IMG/VR virus record: IMGVR_UViG_3300042483_000260
Location: 1 to 41,793 of that record
Direction: 5' to 3' (one strand)
DNA length: 41,793 nucleotides
From: a virus
The notes under the pieces were generated by a model, which did not search any database, had not been told where the DNA came from, and saw only the letters and a program-made list of their open reading frames with translations. The translations under genes and the position numbers were made by a program. Shown one piece after another: positions 30,348 to 37,142 of the stretch (positions are counted from its first letter, which is position 1; every line of letters starts with the position of its first letter).

Positions 30348-31190
30348 TCGCCCGATGTCATGTTGCCGCATTTCGTCCGATCATCGTGAATAACGCATCA
30401 CTGGATCATCGGAGAGCGATCAGAACGAATGACTTGGTATGAACATGACCAGTGTTTTACGAATGGACAGGCTCGATCAAAACCATTCCGAAGTGAATGA
30501 GTGAAGCCACTGTTTTACATTTGCACCTGCACTTTTATTTCGCCCAGCGAATCACTTCATCACTGCATCACATAGAGATACATGGAGTGAATGTGATGGG
30601 AGATCGTGGAGTGATGATGAGTGAATGACACCGAGATGTGAACACTCGTGACAACGCTGTACCACTGATGACTCACTGCGAATGATGAGTGAATAGCAAT
30701 GATCGGACAGCCAGTACCAGTGCAAATGCTCCCCCTATCCCCCGATGTCTATTCATGCCATTCCAGTAGACCTATTTGTAGGCTGGCATTGGGTTTGCAG
30801 GGTATGAGTGCTGCATTAGCCCCCACGATGCCCTGATATGCCCTTCTCGTGCGTTCTAAGGTGGGTCTATAGAGGGATCATATGAGAATGGGGTAGAGGC
30901 GATATAGACGCTCCTAGAGGCTTACAATGCGTTGTTGAGGGTTCGCTCCATGCTAGGCAAGGGAATCGCCCAAAGTCTCAACCTATCACGGTATCTATAC
31001 AGTCTACATAGAGAGTAGAGGGTTGTCAGTGGGTGAACTCTACAGTGAGGGTTGAGGGTTGAGGGTAGACCCCCCACCCTTAAGTCTCAAGTGAGGGTTG
31101 AGGGTTTGGGAGGGCCTACAACCCAAGGAATGCAAAATGACCAGATAGACCCATTCCAAAAAATTGCACACACACAAATCCGCCCAAATA
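30348..31190. other. 0.8-kb region without recognisable genes; candidate origin/control region
   Basis: No frame here has a convincing start and length on either strand. The left half contains short direct repeats (ATGATGAGTGAAT at 30614-30626 and 30682-30694; TGTTTTAC at about 30454 and 30511). The right half contains a 7-bp unit TGAGGGT three times in tandem (31046-31066), twice more (31092-31105) and once at 30936. It lies between a terminator and a gene block on both strands, and its repeats resemble origin iterons. Unlike the coding blocks it is packed with GTGA/TGAT and GAGGGT words. Confidence 0.6.
31046..31105. repeat. TGAGGGT iteron cluster
   Basis: TGAGGGT occurs at 31046-31052, 31053-31059, 31060-31066, 31092-31098 and 31099-31105, the first three and last two in direct tandem. 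Possible binding site for an initiator or regulator. Confidence 0.65.
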
Positions 31191-31194
31191 GCCC

Positions 31195-31200
31195 TATACT
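31195..31200 (+). promoter_or_regulatory. Leaderless-type -10 (TATACT)
   Basis: Ends exactly 6 nt before ATG 31207, and no Shine-Dalgarno sequence lies between. Confidence 0.55.
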
Positions 31201-31206
31201 TGGTTT

Positions 31207-31635
31207 ATGTCCTTATCTCCACTTCAATTTGGTGATCTCATGCCTAAACTGGAGAAAAGGCATGGAGAAGACTTCTCTGATGTAGTAAATACCCTTGCTC
31301 ATGGGACACTTGGTGACCCAGATGCTGAATCCATTTGGGATCCTGAAAGTTTGCCACTTAGCCGTGGTCGTGTCTTAGTCAGTGATTTACATGCTCCTGA
31401 ACCTATTCGTTCAACATTTAATGATTACGACACCAGAACAAAATCAGCAGCAAGTGGATACAAGAGTAATCCAGCATCTGTCCCCCCTGTGTTACTTGTT
31501 AAACGAGCAGGTGGGTATGAAATCGCTGATGGTCACCACCGTATCGCAGCCGCTAGGTCAATCGGTAAAAAGAGTTTGCCAGCGTGGGTAGTCCATAGCC
31601 CATTGTCAGAACCTCACCCAGGTTTTGACGACTAA
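31207..31635 (+). CDS. ParB-fold protein with LSPxQF N-terminal tag
   Basis: 142 residues. The N-terminus MSLSPLQFGDLMPKL carries a tag shared with other genes in this block. The C-terminal half has VPPVLLVKRAGGYEIADGHHRIAAARSIGKKSLPAWVV, here cited in parts: EIADGHHRIAAA is the ParB/Srx-type motif, as in the protein at 8136-8582. No HTH is present. A ParB-fold domain alone can act as a nuclease, kinase or nucleotide-binding effector; which applies is unknown. It faces the minus-strand GNAT genes. Confidence 0.72.
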   Translation: MSLSPLQFGDLMPKLEKRHGEDFSDVVNTLAHGTLGDPDAESIWDPESLPLSRGRVLVSDLHAPEPIRSTFNDYDTRTKSAASGYKSNPASVPPVLLVKRAGGYEIADGHHRIAAARSIGKKSLPAWVVHSPLSEPHPGFDD

Positions 31636-31651
31636 CTAGCCCTATATAGGC

Positions 31652-31987
31652 TTATTTTATGAATTCAAAGGGAATGCGGGTAGGTACATGCCCACCCACT
31701 GCTTTTGCCCAAACATCACCCTCAGTAGTGCGGTATGGATTATGCATTGGTGAGGCTACATCATCAAACTGTGTAGAGATATGATGAGCATGCTTCCACA
31801 TTCCCGTTGCAATACCCTGTCTACGCATGTTTGGGTCCACATGTACATCCTGTACATGGTTAAAAGTGTCTTCAGGCTCACCATGCCACTCCAAATGCCC
31901 AACTGTCTCATTCCCTAGTTTTGCATTGATCCTATGGGGTATTCGCCTGTCGCCTGGATCGTACTGATATTCCACTGATTTAGTCAC
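31652..31987 (-). CDS. GNAT acetyltransferase (paralogue 1)
   Basis: 111 residues from GTG 31987, which overlaps the stop of the gene ahead (GTGA); the frame's upstream TTG (31999) is less likely. VQDVHVDPNMRRQGIATGMWKHA holds the acetyl-CoA-binding V-x-P...R-R-x-G-I-A-T motif of GNAT enzymes. After it comes the tail RTTEGDVWAKAVGG shared with the two neighbouring GNATs. The target is unknown; it might modify a small molecule or a host protein. Confidence 0.75.
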   Translation of the reverse strand: MTKSVEYQYDPGDRRIPHRINAKLGNETVGHLEWHGEPEDTFNHVQDVHVDPNMRRQGIATGMWKHAHHISTQFDDVASPMHNPYRTTEGDVWAKAVGGHVPTRIPFEFIK

Positions 31988-32361
31988 TCTTCTTCCCAAC
32001 TATGGGTAGTATCTAGGTGTTTACGCTTAGGTACTCGTTTTCCCGTACTTATTGCCCAAGCCTCACCGTCATTGGTCCTATCTGGGGAATGCTCTGGTGG
32101 TTGCACTCCACGAGTGGTTCTAGCCATCTCATGTGCATACCCCCACATTCCAGTGGCTACGCCCTGCCTCCGATGGTTCGCTTCTACGAATAGGTCTGAT
32201 ATGTGGTTATTACCCTTGGAGTACCATTCCAAGTTACCTACATAGTCACCATCGTCTGTTTCAGCAACGACTGTGTGCCTAGTCTCTTTACCGATGGGTG
32301 ATTTAGGGTTACCCTTTTCAAATCGGAATTGGTAACCACTGAGGCTTTCATGTGCTGGCAC
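31984..32361 (-). CDS. GNAT acetyltransferase (paralogue 2) with HES...QFR tag
   Basis: 125 residues from GTG 32361. The N-terminal MPAHESLSGYQFRFEKGNPK resembles the start of the 57-residue gene at 33707-33880. The core ISDLFVEANHRRQGVATGMWGYA is the GNAT motif A, and RTNDGEAWAISTGKRVP is the C-terminal extension shared with the other two. A TATACT 6 nt upstream of the start makes the transcript leaderless. The gene is divergent from paralogue 3. Confidence 0.78.
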   Translation of the reverse strand: MPAHESLSGYQFRFEKGNPKSPIGKETRHTVVAETDDGDYVGNLEWYSKGNNHISDLFVEANHRRQGVATGMWGYAHEMARTTRGVQPPEHSPDRTNDGEAWAISTGKRVPKRKHLDTTHSWEEE

Positions 32362-32367
32362 TTGTCT

Positions 32368-32373
32368 AGTATA
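32368..32373 (-). promoter_or_regulatory. Leaderless-type -10 (TATACT), minus strand
   Basis: Ends 6 nt before GTG 32361, back to back with the TATACT serving 32423. The surrounding sequence resembles 33881-33934. Confidence 0.55.
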
Positions 32374-32410
32374 AACGAAAAATTTGCCGTTGAAGGGGGC
32401 GAAATGCGCC

Positions 32411-32416
32411 TATACT
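32411..32416 (+). promoter_or_regulatory. Leaderless-type -10 (TATACT)
   Basis: Ends 6 nt before ATG 32423. It is divergent with the promoter at 32368-32373, with the two -10 elements 37 nt apart. Confidence 0.55.
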
Positions 32417-32422
32417 TAGTAA

Positions 32423-32791
32423 ATGCTTAACCCCAACCAATTTAAGTTCTTATACCAGCAACACGAAGACACTCATGACCTCAATGTGCTTGGAGAAAAT
32501 GGTTATAGCAGGGGTTGGATGCAGTGGTCAGACAATACAGGGGAACTGCAACACATTATGGTAAACCATGATGCTCGTAGACAAGGTATTGCTACTGCTC
32601 TGTGGAATCGTGCTCAACAACTTTCTGGTGAACGTGGGATTACAGCACCTACACACTCATCAAAGCGTACCAAAGAAGGCGATGCTTGGGCTAAATCAGT
32701 GGGTGGAGAACTTCCTAAGCGTAAGCCTTCCCATTATGATCGTGGTCGCATGGGTGTTGATACTCCCTTTGAGAATTACGAAACCCTCTAG
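32423..32791 (+). CDS. GNAT acetyltransferase (paralogue 3) with LNPxQF tag
   Basis: 122 residues. It starts MLNPNQFKFLYQQ, the tag seen in several proteins of this block. The core LQHIMVNHDARRQGIATALWNRAQ is GNAT motif A, and the tail RTKEGDAWAKSVGGELPKRK is shared with paralogues 1 and 2. It lacks N-terminal strands of large GNATs, so it is a minimal version. It converges on the minus-strand gene ending at 32788, with 4 nt overlap. Confidence 0.78.
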   Translation: MLNPNQFKFLYQQHEDTHDLNVLGENGYSRGWMQWSDNTGELQHIMVNHDARRQGIATALWNRAQQLSGERGITAPTHSSKRTKEGDAWAKSVGGELPKRKPSHYDRGRMGVDTPFENYETL

Positions 32792-33222
32792 GCTCTACCC
32801 CGTATGCGTGGGGTGAATTCACGATCACTGTCATTATTTGAATCCAAATTGAAATCGGTTGCCCCAATGATGTGAACTGGTGTTCCAAGGCGTAGGGGTG
32901 TCTCATGCTCAGACTCAACAGCCCCTTCTCCATAATTAGCCCACTCTTCATGTTCTGCTGAATTTCGGTCCATAATATGTCGTTTATGCACTAATCCAGT
33001 AAGGACAGTACCCTTAATATTTTCTGAATAAACTTCTTCGCCCCATCCCTGTCCAATCTGGTTTGTTGCAAACCTATCTGCTTGCCCTGCATGACTATCA
33101 GCAACCCAATGCACACCCAAGTTACTAGTGTCTATTTCATCATGGTGCACTCCCGCAAAGCCACGATGTAGGCGCACATACTTACCTGATTGGTCTTTAT
33201 TAATATGTTCGTGTGCAGCCAT
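32788..33222 (-). CDS. Unknown protein, possibly ADP-ribosyltransferase-like
   Basis: 144 residues from ATG 33222, TAATG-coupled to the gene ahead; the TTG at 33237 is not needed. YVRLHRGFAGVHHDEIDTSNLGVHWVADSHAGQADRFA resembles the first strands of ART-type folds (H/Y-R-G, then a turn with hydrophobic H-W, and an A-x-x-F-A helix). A catalytic Glu cannot be assigned. I treat it as a candidate only. Confidence 0.4.
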   Translation of the reverse strand: MAAHEHINKDQSGKYVRLHRGFAGVHHDEIDTSNLGVHWVADSHAGQADRFATNQIGQGWGEEVYSENIKGTVLTGLVHKRHIMDRNSAEHEEWANYGEGAVESEHETPLRLGTPVHIIGATDFNLDSNNDSDREFTPRIRGRA

Positions 33223-33707
33223 TACTTGTACTCCCAATAATCAGAATCACCTTCAACAAGTTGTACGTCTGAGTTAGGGTCTTTAGTGTCTGGATTGTGC
33301 CCTAAAAACTGTACCCCTAAATGCTTTACCATTCCTGTTTTTACAAGGTCAGAAGGTATTTGATAAGAAGTGCTTCCTTTATCTTCAATGAGGTTTGTGT
33401 ACTTTTTAGCCCTAGTTCCGACACTTCCAGCGTTCACACGTAATGCACTACTACTGGCTCTAACAGAATTTGATGCAGTAGAAGAAACCCAAGATGGGTC
33501 AAATTGAGGGTCTGTGTAATTCACCATACTTACAACACTTGGGTCTATTTCATATTTATGTATTTCTGCTTGTTTGTTGTTTCGTGGGGACGAAATGTCT
33601 CGTATGCGTTGAGTTGCTGATTTTCTTGTACCAGCATGAAATACACCCTTAGACACTTGGTGTGGCTTTTCTCCAGCCCACGTACCATGATAAACAATTT
33701 CGCCCAC
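33222..33707 (-). CDS. Unknown protein with YHGT start, possibly ART-like
   Basis: 161 residues from GTG 33707, coupled to the preceding gene (TAGTG). It starts EIVYHGTWAGEKPHQVSKGVFHAGTRKSATQRI, a pattern seen in ART/PARP-like folds (YHGT, then FHAGT and a following A-x-x-R helix), and continues with IHKYEIDPSVVSMV. The remainder is Ser-rich and basic. No catalytic Glu is firmly placed. It is coupled to another ART-like candidate on the same strand. Confidence 0.45.
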   Translation of the reverse strand: MGEIVYHGTWAGEKPHQVSKGVFHAGTRKSATQRIRDISSPRNNKQAEIHKYEIDPSVVSMVNYTDPQFDPSWVSSTASNSVRASSSALRVNAGSVGTRAKKYTNLIEDKGSTSYQIPSDLVKTGMVKHLGVQFLGHNPDTKDPNSDVQLVEGDSDYWEYK

Positions 33708-33880
33708 TACTTCTTCCTTGCTTTACGCTTCTCTAGAAGGTATTGTGGGTCACGCCTAGTAAAGCCTGCACTTTGATGTAGGTCGTCTATGTTGACAGCC
33801 TCGCCATCTACATAGGTATGCCCTTTAGGGTTGGTATTAGATTTCCAACGGAATTGGGGGCTTTCATGTCTAGGGTCCAC
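33707..33880 (-). CDS. 57-residue basic protein with HES..QFR tag
   Basis: GTG 33880, preceded at 6 nt by TATACT, encodes MDPRHESPQFRWKSNTNPKG, whose HES...QFR(W/F) and NPK resemble the start of paralogue 2. The rest is basic and ends in a Lys/Arg tail. Its TAG overlaps the next start (33707). It is the first gene of a three-gene minus-strand operon. Confidence 0.6.
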   Translation of the reverse strand: MDPRHESPQFRWKSNTNPKGHTYVDGEAVNIDDLHQSAGFTRRDPQYLLEKRKARKK

Positions 33881-33886
33881 TTGTTA

Positions 33887-33892
33887 AGTATA
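33887..33892 (-). promoter_or_regulatory. Leaderless-type -10 (TATACT), minus strand
   Basis: Ends 6 nt before GTG 33880. The adjoining TTGT-AGTATAAA-GAAAAATT pattern is shared with the divergent promoter at 32362-32400. Confidence 0.55.
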
Positions 33893-33922
33893 AATGAAAA
33901 ATTCATGGTGTGAAGGACAATG

Positions 33923-33928
33923 TATAAT
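33923..33928 (+). promoter_or_regulatory. Leaderless-type -10 (TATAAT)
   Basis: Ends 6 nt before ATG 33935. Divergent from the promoter at 33887-33892. Confidence 0.6.
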
Positions 33929-33934
33929 TAACCA

Positions 33935-34354
33935 ATGAAAGCACTTAACCAGTATCAATTCAATGAGTGGCGACCACACATCTATGAAGAGACTGCGACA
34001 TATGGTGCTCCTGGTATGTCTGAAAACACAATGGTAGAGATGTACAAGCGTGGAGAAGGTGACCGTGTGCACGATTCTCTAACAACAGAGAAAACTGGTA
34101 AGTATACTTTTGAATGGCATAACCCTGCTAGGAAAGAAGTTATTGATAGTAGGAATATGTTTCCCCGAACTAACAATTCAGGATTCTCTTCACACAGAGA
34201 AGCACACAATGCCGCTATGGACTTTATGCTAGATAGGGCTGGTACTCCTGATGACCTCAGTACAACAGATGGTTCCGTAATGTATGAAGGTATGTCTTCT
34301 CGTTGGGAAAATTTCCACAGAAACCAAGGTCATACTATTAGATATGAGGATTAA
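33935..34354 (+). CDS. Unknown protein with LNQxQF-type N-terminus
   Basis: 139 residues. It starts MKALNQYQFNEWRP, close to the L-N-P-x-Q-F tag of neighbours. The rest is polar: YTFEWHNPARKEVIDS and a helical AHNAAMDFMLDRAG. No family is recognised. Coupled by TAATG to the next tagged gene. Confidence 0.7.
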   Translation: MKALNQYQFNEWRPHIYEETATYGAPGMSENTMVEMYKRGEGDRVHDSLTTEKTGKYTFEWHNPARKEVIDSRNMFPRTNNSGFSSHREAHNAAMDFMLDRAGTPDDLSTTDGSVMYEGMSSRWENFHRNQGHTIRYED

Positions 34355-34869
34355 TGGCTCTTAACCCTGAACAATTCTACATTGAGCATGAAGAGCATTC
34401 TCCGTTGGAAAATACTTACCCTGGCAGGTCACAAATCAGAAGGCTTGTAGTTCGCCACCCCGATGTAACCCCAACGGAATACCCATTAGCAGAAACTACC
34501 AATACCGTAATGGGTGGTAGGGGAAGTAAAGGAAAAACAAGAAAAGTAAAGACCCCAGGTGCTGGTCCTAATGCTGCTGGAATGGTGGACTATGAGACAA
34601 GTGGTGGCGGAGATGGCGTTTACATCCGCTACATAAAATCTGGTGTGCCTAACGAAGGAATACCTAGACGAGCCGTAGATGCCATAGTTGAGAAGCATAA
34701 CCCTACTGGTATCAACTTTGGCAAAATCATAACCCCAAAAGTGGTGGATGTTATGCGTAGTGCCTCACAACGACACCCAAACATTAGTGTCTATGGTCAT
34801 CGTGACTTTGGTCGTGACAACGGTGGTTTTGGACCAATTAGGTTCAGTGGTGGCAAAGAAGTAGAATAG
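34354..34869 (+). CDS. Unknown protein with LNPxQF tag
   Basis: 171 residues, TAATG-coupled upstream. It starts MALNPEQFYIEHEEHSP; the middle is a Gly/Lys-rich basic loop (GGRGSKGKTRKVKTPGAG), and the end has VDVMRSASQRHPNISVYGHRDFGR, which could be a small alpha/beta domain. No enzyme motif is clear. Confidence 0.7.
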   Translation: MALNPEQFYIEHEEHSPLENTYPGRSQIRRLVVRHPDVTPTEYPLAETTNTVMGGRGSKGKTRKVKTPGAGPNAAGMVDYETSGGGDGVYIRYIKSGVPNEGIPRRAVDAIVEKHNPTGINFGKIITPKVVDVMRSASQRHPNISVYGHRDFGRDNGGFGPIRFSGGKEVE

Positions 34870-35480
34870 TGGCTAAGCACGTTACAGATATTCCTAAACC
34901 ATTTTATTGCTATGTACAGAATGAGTTTTTGTATAATTTTGAGAAAGGGTTTGGGGAATATACAGCCTGCTTAGTTTATGGGCTTTCTGCAATACCTAAC
35001 AGGGCATGGGGTGTATCCCTGCTTCTAGAGAATGGTGCTTTAGTACAACATGTGCCCCTCCATGCTCTAACTTTCCATACTTCTGCCGTACATCAACACC
35101 CTCTAGACCACCTACAGGTATGGAGTTGTTACGGGCAAGATTTCACTACTCATGAATACAGTGCTTTGTCTGAACTAGCCGTGAAGGTATACATGAAAGA
35201 AGGAGTATGGGAAACGGGCAGATATATGTTTACTGCCGCCCCTTACGGGGATATGTACTCATCAACCCCTGATCAGCACAAACACTTTAACTTCGTGCGT
35301 TTAGACTGTGGTCGTGTGGGTGCATGGCCTGGTAACCGCATGCTTGTGTTTGATGAGTCTTTTGTCAAATTGTCAGAAGAGCGCCCAAAATACATTACAA
35401 ACACTAAAATCTGGTATCCAGAAGGATTAGATGTATCTGACCCCTTTGACACAGTTATCTCTTCAGATACTTCCTTGTAA
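34869..35480 (+). CDS. Unknown protein
   Basis: 203 residues from GTG 34869, overlapping the preceding TAG (TAGTG). It is aromatic-rich and probably beta-rich: ACLVYGLSAIPNRAWGVSLLLENG in its first third, then YMFTAAPYGDMYSS and NKFNFVRLDCGRVGAWPGN-like segments. No tag is present. No family is recognised, although the even composition suggests a folded protein. Confidence 0.68.
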   Translation: MAKHVTDIPKPFYCYVQNEFLYNFEKGFGEYTACLVYGLSAIPNRAWGVSLLLENGALVQHVPLHALTFHTSAVHQHPLDHLQVWSCYGQDFTTHEYSALSELAVKVYMKEGVWETGRYMFTAAPYGDMYSSTPDQHKHFNFVRLDCGRVGAWPGNRMLVFDESFVKLSEERPKYITNTKIWYPEGLDVSDPFDTVISSDTSL

Positions 35481-35502
35481 TTCCACCTGGGGAATATTAA
35501 AG

Positions 35503-35508
35503 TAAGAT
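35503..35508 (+). promoter_or_regulatory. Leaderless-type -10 (TAAGAT)
   Basis: Ends 7 nt before ATG 35516, with no Shine-Dalgarno sequence. Confidence 0.45.
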
Positions 35509-35515
35509 ATTAATT

Positions 35516-35689
35516 ATGCCTACATACGCCTACAAGTGTTCAAACGACCACCGCCACGAAGAGTTCCGAAGTATCTACGAAGATGCAAGCAATTTGTCAT
35601 GCCCAGACTGCGGTGAAGATTTGCGCCCAGTTTACTTCTCACCTGCTGTCAATCTTGTAGGTAGAGGCTTTTATTCCAATGGTGGATAA
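35516..35689 (+). CDS. fmdB: FmdB-family zinc ribbon protein
   Basis: 57 residues. MPTYAYKCSNDH at the start, CPDCGEDLRPV in the middle and GRGFYSNGG at the end match the FmdB-type putative regulatory zinc ribbon, full length for that family. One CxxC is complete (CPDC) and the first site has only C8 plus His residues, so metal binding may use His. Such proteins are common in Actinobacteria and phages; their role is not established. Confidence 0.8.
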   Translation: MPTYAYKCSNDHRHEEFRSIYEDASNLSCPDCGEDLRPVYFSPAVNLVGRGFYSNGG

Positions 35690-35694
35690 TAGTT

Positions 35695-35700
35695 TATAAT
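35695..35700 (+). promoter_or_regulatory. Leaderless-type -10 (TATAAT)
   Basis: Ends 6 nt before ATG 35707. Confidence 0.6.
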
Positions 35701-35706
35701 TAGACC

Positions 35707-36993
35707 ATGCCTAACCTTGGAGAACAGTTTAACAACACCTACTTTGCAGGTGATGACAATACAACCCCATATGAAGATGACCACCAATATGGACAAGTTT
35801 CACGAAACACCCGCTCGGAACACCCACAAGGTTTACTCTTTCACCCAGACACTGCAACACAATCTCGTGATGACCCAATGTACTCAATGGATCAACGAGT
35901 AAGAGATATAGGGGAAGTGACAGATGATGTCTCCTCCAATCCCAACAAAATTGCGAATTGGGGCAACACAGTTTTAGCAAATGCAGTAGCGTCTACCAAT
36001 CTTTCAACACCTATGCTAAAAAATAAACCAATAAAAATTGAAGGAATGCGTAGCACTGTTAAGGCTGGTTATTTTTCTCCTGGGGAACAAAAACTGGTGA
36101 TAAATAGACAGGACCAGTATGGGAATAATGTTTCTGCCCACGATATAGCATCTACGTTTACACATGAATGGGGGCACAAAGAAGATCAAGACAACTTAAC
36201 TGCTCAAGGTGCTAGAACACAAATGTATAAAGGTAAGTTATTGGGGTACCGAGAAATAGAAAATGCTAGGTCAAGCACTAAGGGTGCAACTGTTACTTCT
36301 CCTGTAATGGAGGGTGTTGCAGATGGGTACAAAGATAGATTTGGAACAATAAAGGAATATAATAGCGGTGACGAAGTAACCGAAAGATATTTGAACCCTG
36401 TTGAAAATGCTGACCGACATCTTGATTTTACAGAACAAGGTAGCACTGCTCAAGGGTACGGTATAAATTTTAAAGGATGGCGAGATAAACACGAACAAGC
36501 GCTATACGCAGCAACTAGGTTACATGTTTCTATGCATGGCAGGGCTGGTATTGAGTCCCTTCCAGATATGGATGCTCTTGCAGACAAGCACCTGACAGCA
36601 TTAAAGCAAGAACATCTTGCTAAGAAAACTGGTAAACCAGCAGCATCAAACGCAAAATATGCAAATACTGCCAGACACCTTTATTTGGGTCAAATGATGG
36701 AAGACCATCCGCATGTACGTGAAGGTTTAAAACAACTGGGTCTTGGTGATGTTGGTGAATACTCTCGGGCTGTCCACGCACACTACACCGCACCTTTGCC
36801 ACCAAAAGAACAAAGTACCCTTCCTGGTTTTGAGAAACTTGCCCCAACTGCACCACCATTGCCTAAGAGTGCAAAGTTTACCCGTACCGATCCTGTTGCA
36901 GTAAGACAACAGGAAAGAAAAGAACAAGCAAAGAACAGTAAGCCAGGAATTGTAAGAGGAAAAGATGGAAGCCTCTCAATTAGGTTGTTCTAA
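35707..36993 (+). CDS. Gluzincin-like zinc metallopeptidase
   Basis: 428 residues. The N-terminus MPNLGEQFNNTYF loosely resembles the L-x-x-x-Q-F tag of this block. H153-E-W-G-H157 is the HExxH zinc motif, in STFTHEWGHKED. E202-G-V-A-D206 is an ExxxD motif 45 residues on, as in gluzincins, where the Glu is the third zinc ligand. The C-terminal third is Pro/Lys-rich (LPPKEQSTLPGFEK, then basic) and probably disordered. It could cut phage or host proteins; no signal peptide is seen, so it would act in the cytoplasm or, if packaged, be injected. Confidence 0.7.
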   Translation: MPNLGEQFNNTYFAGDDNTTPYEDDHQYGQVSRNTRSEHPQGLLFHPDTATQSRDDPMYSMDQRVRDIGEVTDDVSSNPNKIANWGNTVLANAVASTNLSTPMLKNKPIKIEGMRSTVKAGYFSPGEQKLVINRQDQYGNNVSAHDIASTFTHEWGHKEDQDNLTAQGARTQMYKGKLLGYREIENARSSTKGATVTSPVMEGVADGYKDRFGTIKEYNSGDEVTERYLNPVENADRHLDFTEQGSTAQGYGINFKGWRDKHEQALYAATRLHVSMHGRAGIESLPDMDALADKHLTALKQEHLAKKTGKPAASNAKYANTARHLYLGQMMEDHPHVREGLKQLGLGDVGEYSRAVHAHYTAPLPPKEQSTLPGFEKLAPTAPPLPKSAKFTRTDPVAVRQQERKEQAKNSKPGIVRGKDGSLSIRLF

Positions 36994-37000
36994 CTTGTAC

Positions 37001-37006
37001 TATGCT
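37001..37006 (+). promoter_or_regulatory. Leaderless-type -10 (TATGCT)
   Basis: Ends 7 nt before ATG 37014; the sequence between, TAAGGTT, has little Shine-Dalgarno character. Confidence 0.4.
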
Positions 37007-37013
37007 TAAGGTT

Positions 37014-37142
37014 ATGAAAAAACAATACGGATTAGGCCAGTACGGTAAGGATCGCTTTCGGCAGATCCTTGTGCAAAAAGACGAAAGACTAGAACAAAGG
37101 TTGTCAGTCTTGCTTCTAAACAAAAATGAACCAAAACAATAA
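37014..37142 (+). CDS. 42-residue basic protein
   Basis: ATG 37014. Gln/Lys/Arg-rich, predicted one helix (DRFRQILVQKDERLEQRLSVLLL) with an amphipathic pattern. Overlaps the next frame by 17 nt. No family is recognised. Confidence 0.5.
   Translation: MKKQYGLGQYGKDRFRQILVQKDERLEQRLSVLLLNKNEPKQ

Noticed and set aside
31638-31655. AGCC-CTATATA-GGCT as a bidirectional terminator
   Set aside because: Only a short arm pair is stable and the T-rich tail is weak; possible but not supported enough to list.
32798-32815. ACCCC...GGGGT hairpin as a bidirectional terminator between converging genes
   Set aside because: Five-bp stem without a T-run on either side and inside the minus-strand coding end; too weak to call.
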